Source of the DNA: a bacterium
Lineage (GTDB): Bacteria; JAHJDO01
Assembly: GCA_023129655.1 (NCBI GenBank)
Contig: JAGMBN010000071.1
Location: 1-6,564, forward strand
Direction: 5' to 3'
Length of the DNA: 6,564 nucleotides
Shown here: positions 5,730 through 6,564 of the stretch, one piece after another
Layout of the letters: every line of letters begins with the position of its first letter
Position numbering within the stretch: the stretch's first letter is position 1
The notes under the pieces: model-generated
Databases searched by the model: none
What the model was told of the DNA's origin: nothing
Seen by the model: only the letters and a program-made list of their open reading frames with translations
Made by a program: the position numbers and the translations under genes

Positions 5730-6564
5730 ATATTGCAGGAATAGGTGTTGTTTTTAGCGGTGGGCGAGGAATTAACTGCTATGATGATGCATTGAAGCAT
5801 GGATGGACGAAGCCTGAAGATTCTGGTTATCATGTGAAGAAAGAATCAATAATAGACAAAAGAGTTTTAAGCGGGATACGTCGTGCAGATAGATTCAGTA
5901 AAATGGCAGTATTAGCAGCAAATGATGCTGTAGCAGACAGTGATATTAATCTTAATGAAAAGAAATCATCTCTTGGTATTATTGTCTCAACCGCATTTGG
6001 TCCGCATGTAACAACATTCCTCTTTATAGATGATATGCTTGAGTATGGTGATAAGAATGCTTCTCCAACTATATTTTCCAACTCTGTTCATAATGCCGCA
6101 GCATCCTATATTTCATCTGTGTTGGAAAGCCGTGGCCAAACTGTAACACTTACTCAATTTGCATTCTCTTTTCATCAGGCTCTTATTCTTGCGCGAGCAT
6201 GGCTTTATGAGAAACGGTGTGAATATGTTCTTGTTGGAAGCGTTGATGAATGCGGCGCAGTTATGGAATACATCTGCAGCCAAAAATTGCGAATTGCTGA
6301 AGACGGCAAAATTAAACCGTTTGATTTTGCAGCAACACCCGTAGCAGTGCCGGGTGAAGGAAGCGTATTCTTTCTGATGACACTGGAGAAATCTCATAAG
6401 AAATATTGTAAAATAGCAGTTTCTTTAAATGATGAAGGGGTTGAAAAAGATAGACAGGATATGTTCATTCTTGATGCCGACGGTATGACAGGAGATGAGA
6501 GAAAATATCAAAAGGCTGCAGAATCAGGTGTTTGTATCTCAGGGTATTCGCCAATATTCGGCAG
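5726..6564 (+). CDS. Ketosynthase-like chain-length factor (CLF), partial at right edge
   Basis: The frame stays open from the ATG at 5726 (ATGA overlap with the KS stop, GGGAG-type ribosome binding site just upstream) to the window end, 279 codons. MNIAGIGVVFSGGRG opens like a KS, and RRADRFSKMAVLAANDAV (52-69) matches the KS dimer-proximal helix. FSNSVHNAAASYIS (117-130) is characteristic of the KS-like chain-length factor family (PF13723 type). The nucleophile region reads TQFAFSF (143-149): aligned to VNACSSG of the KS, the Cys is replaced by Phe147. It therefore should not condense by itself but form a heterodimer with the upstream KS and set chain length. PGEGSVFFL (209-217) matches the usual GEGA region. 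The C-terminal third, where the second His would be, is mostly or wholly outside the window. Confidence 0.87.
   Translation, partial: MNIAGIGVVFSGGRGINCYDDALKHGWTKPEDSGYHVKKESIIDKRVLSGIRRADRFSKMAVLAANDAVADSDINLNEKKSSLGIIVSTAFGPHVTTFLFIDDMLEYGDKNASPTIFSNSVHNAAASYISSVLESRGQTVTLTQFAFSFHQALILARAWLYEKRCEYVLVGSVDECGAVMEYICSQKLRIAEDGKIKPFDFAATPVAVPGEGSVFFLMTLEKSHKKYCKIAVSLNDEGVEKDRQDMFILDADGMTGDERKYQKAAESGVCISGYSPIFG

Noticed and set aside
1..6564. CRISPR array, tRNA/rRNA, insertion sequence or transposase
   Set aside because: No regularly spaced repeats, no RNA gene signatures and no transposase motifs were seen on either strand.

Overview
The window carries parts of two divergent gene groups from a Gram-negative, probably anaerobic or microaerophilic bacterium with moderate-to-low GC. 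The Gram-negative call rests on an outer-membrane PagL-type barrel protein with a signal peptide and on an LpxL-type acyltransferase. The anaerobic call rests on 2-hydroxyacyl-CoA dehydratase-type activase-related proteins and a cobalamin-type radical SAM enzyme. The phylum cannot be fixed from the sequence. Omnitrophota, the Kiritimatiellota/Lentisphaerota group or Desulfobacterota-like lineages are guesses only.

Left part (1-1077, minus strand): two tightly coupled genes of the 'CoA protein activase' type. The first (1077 to 184) is a complete DUF2229/COG3580-like protein. The second (182 running off the left edge) is the N-terminus of a COG3581-like protein. One base separates stop from start, and a strong ribosome binding site lies in the end of the upstream gene. 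This pair has no evident functional link to the genes on the right.

Right part (1162-6564, plus strand): a fatty-acid/polyketide-like lipid pathway. Block A is three genes joined by 4-base overlaps: an LpxL/HtrB-like acyltransferase (1162-2097), a B12-binding-type radical SAM protein (2094-3578) and a PagL-like lipid A deacylase family protein (3575-4141). A 152-base gap follows, with a hairpin-forming repeat (4154-4217) and a good sigma70-type promoter (4227-4255). Block B is an acyl carrier protein (4294-4575), a ketosynthase with a complete active site (4617-5729) and a ketosynthase-like chain-length factor lacking the catalytic Cys (5726 off the right edge).

Working model (inference): the KS/CLF pair extends an acyl chain on the dedicated ACP, the radical SAM enzyme modifies the chain or a lipid, the LpxL-like enzyme transfers the acyl group to an envelope acceptor, and the PagL-like barrel trims or remodels lipid in the outer membrane. 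The KS/CLF/ACP/LpxL-like set resembles aryl polyene, dialkylresorcinol or ladderane-type clusters. The added radical SAM and PagL-like genes do not match the aryl polyene layout I know. Genes that would decide the product (dehydratase, ketoreductase, further ACPs, exporter) probably lie beyond the right edge.
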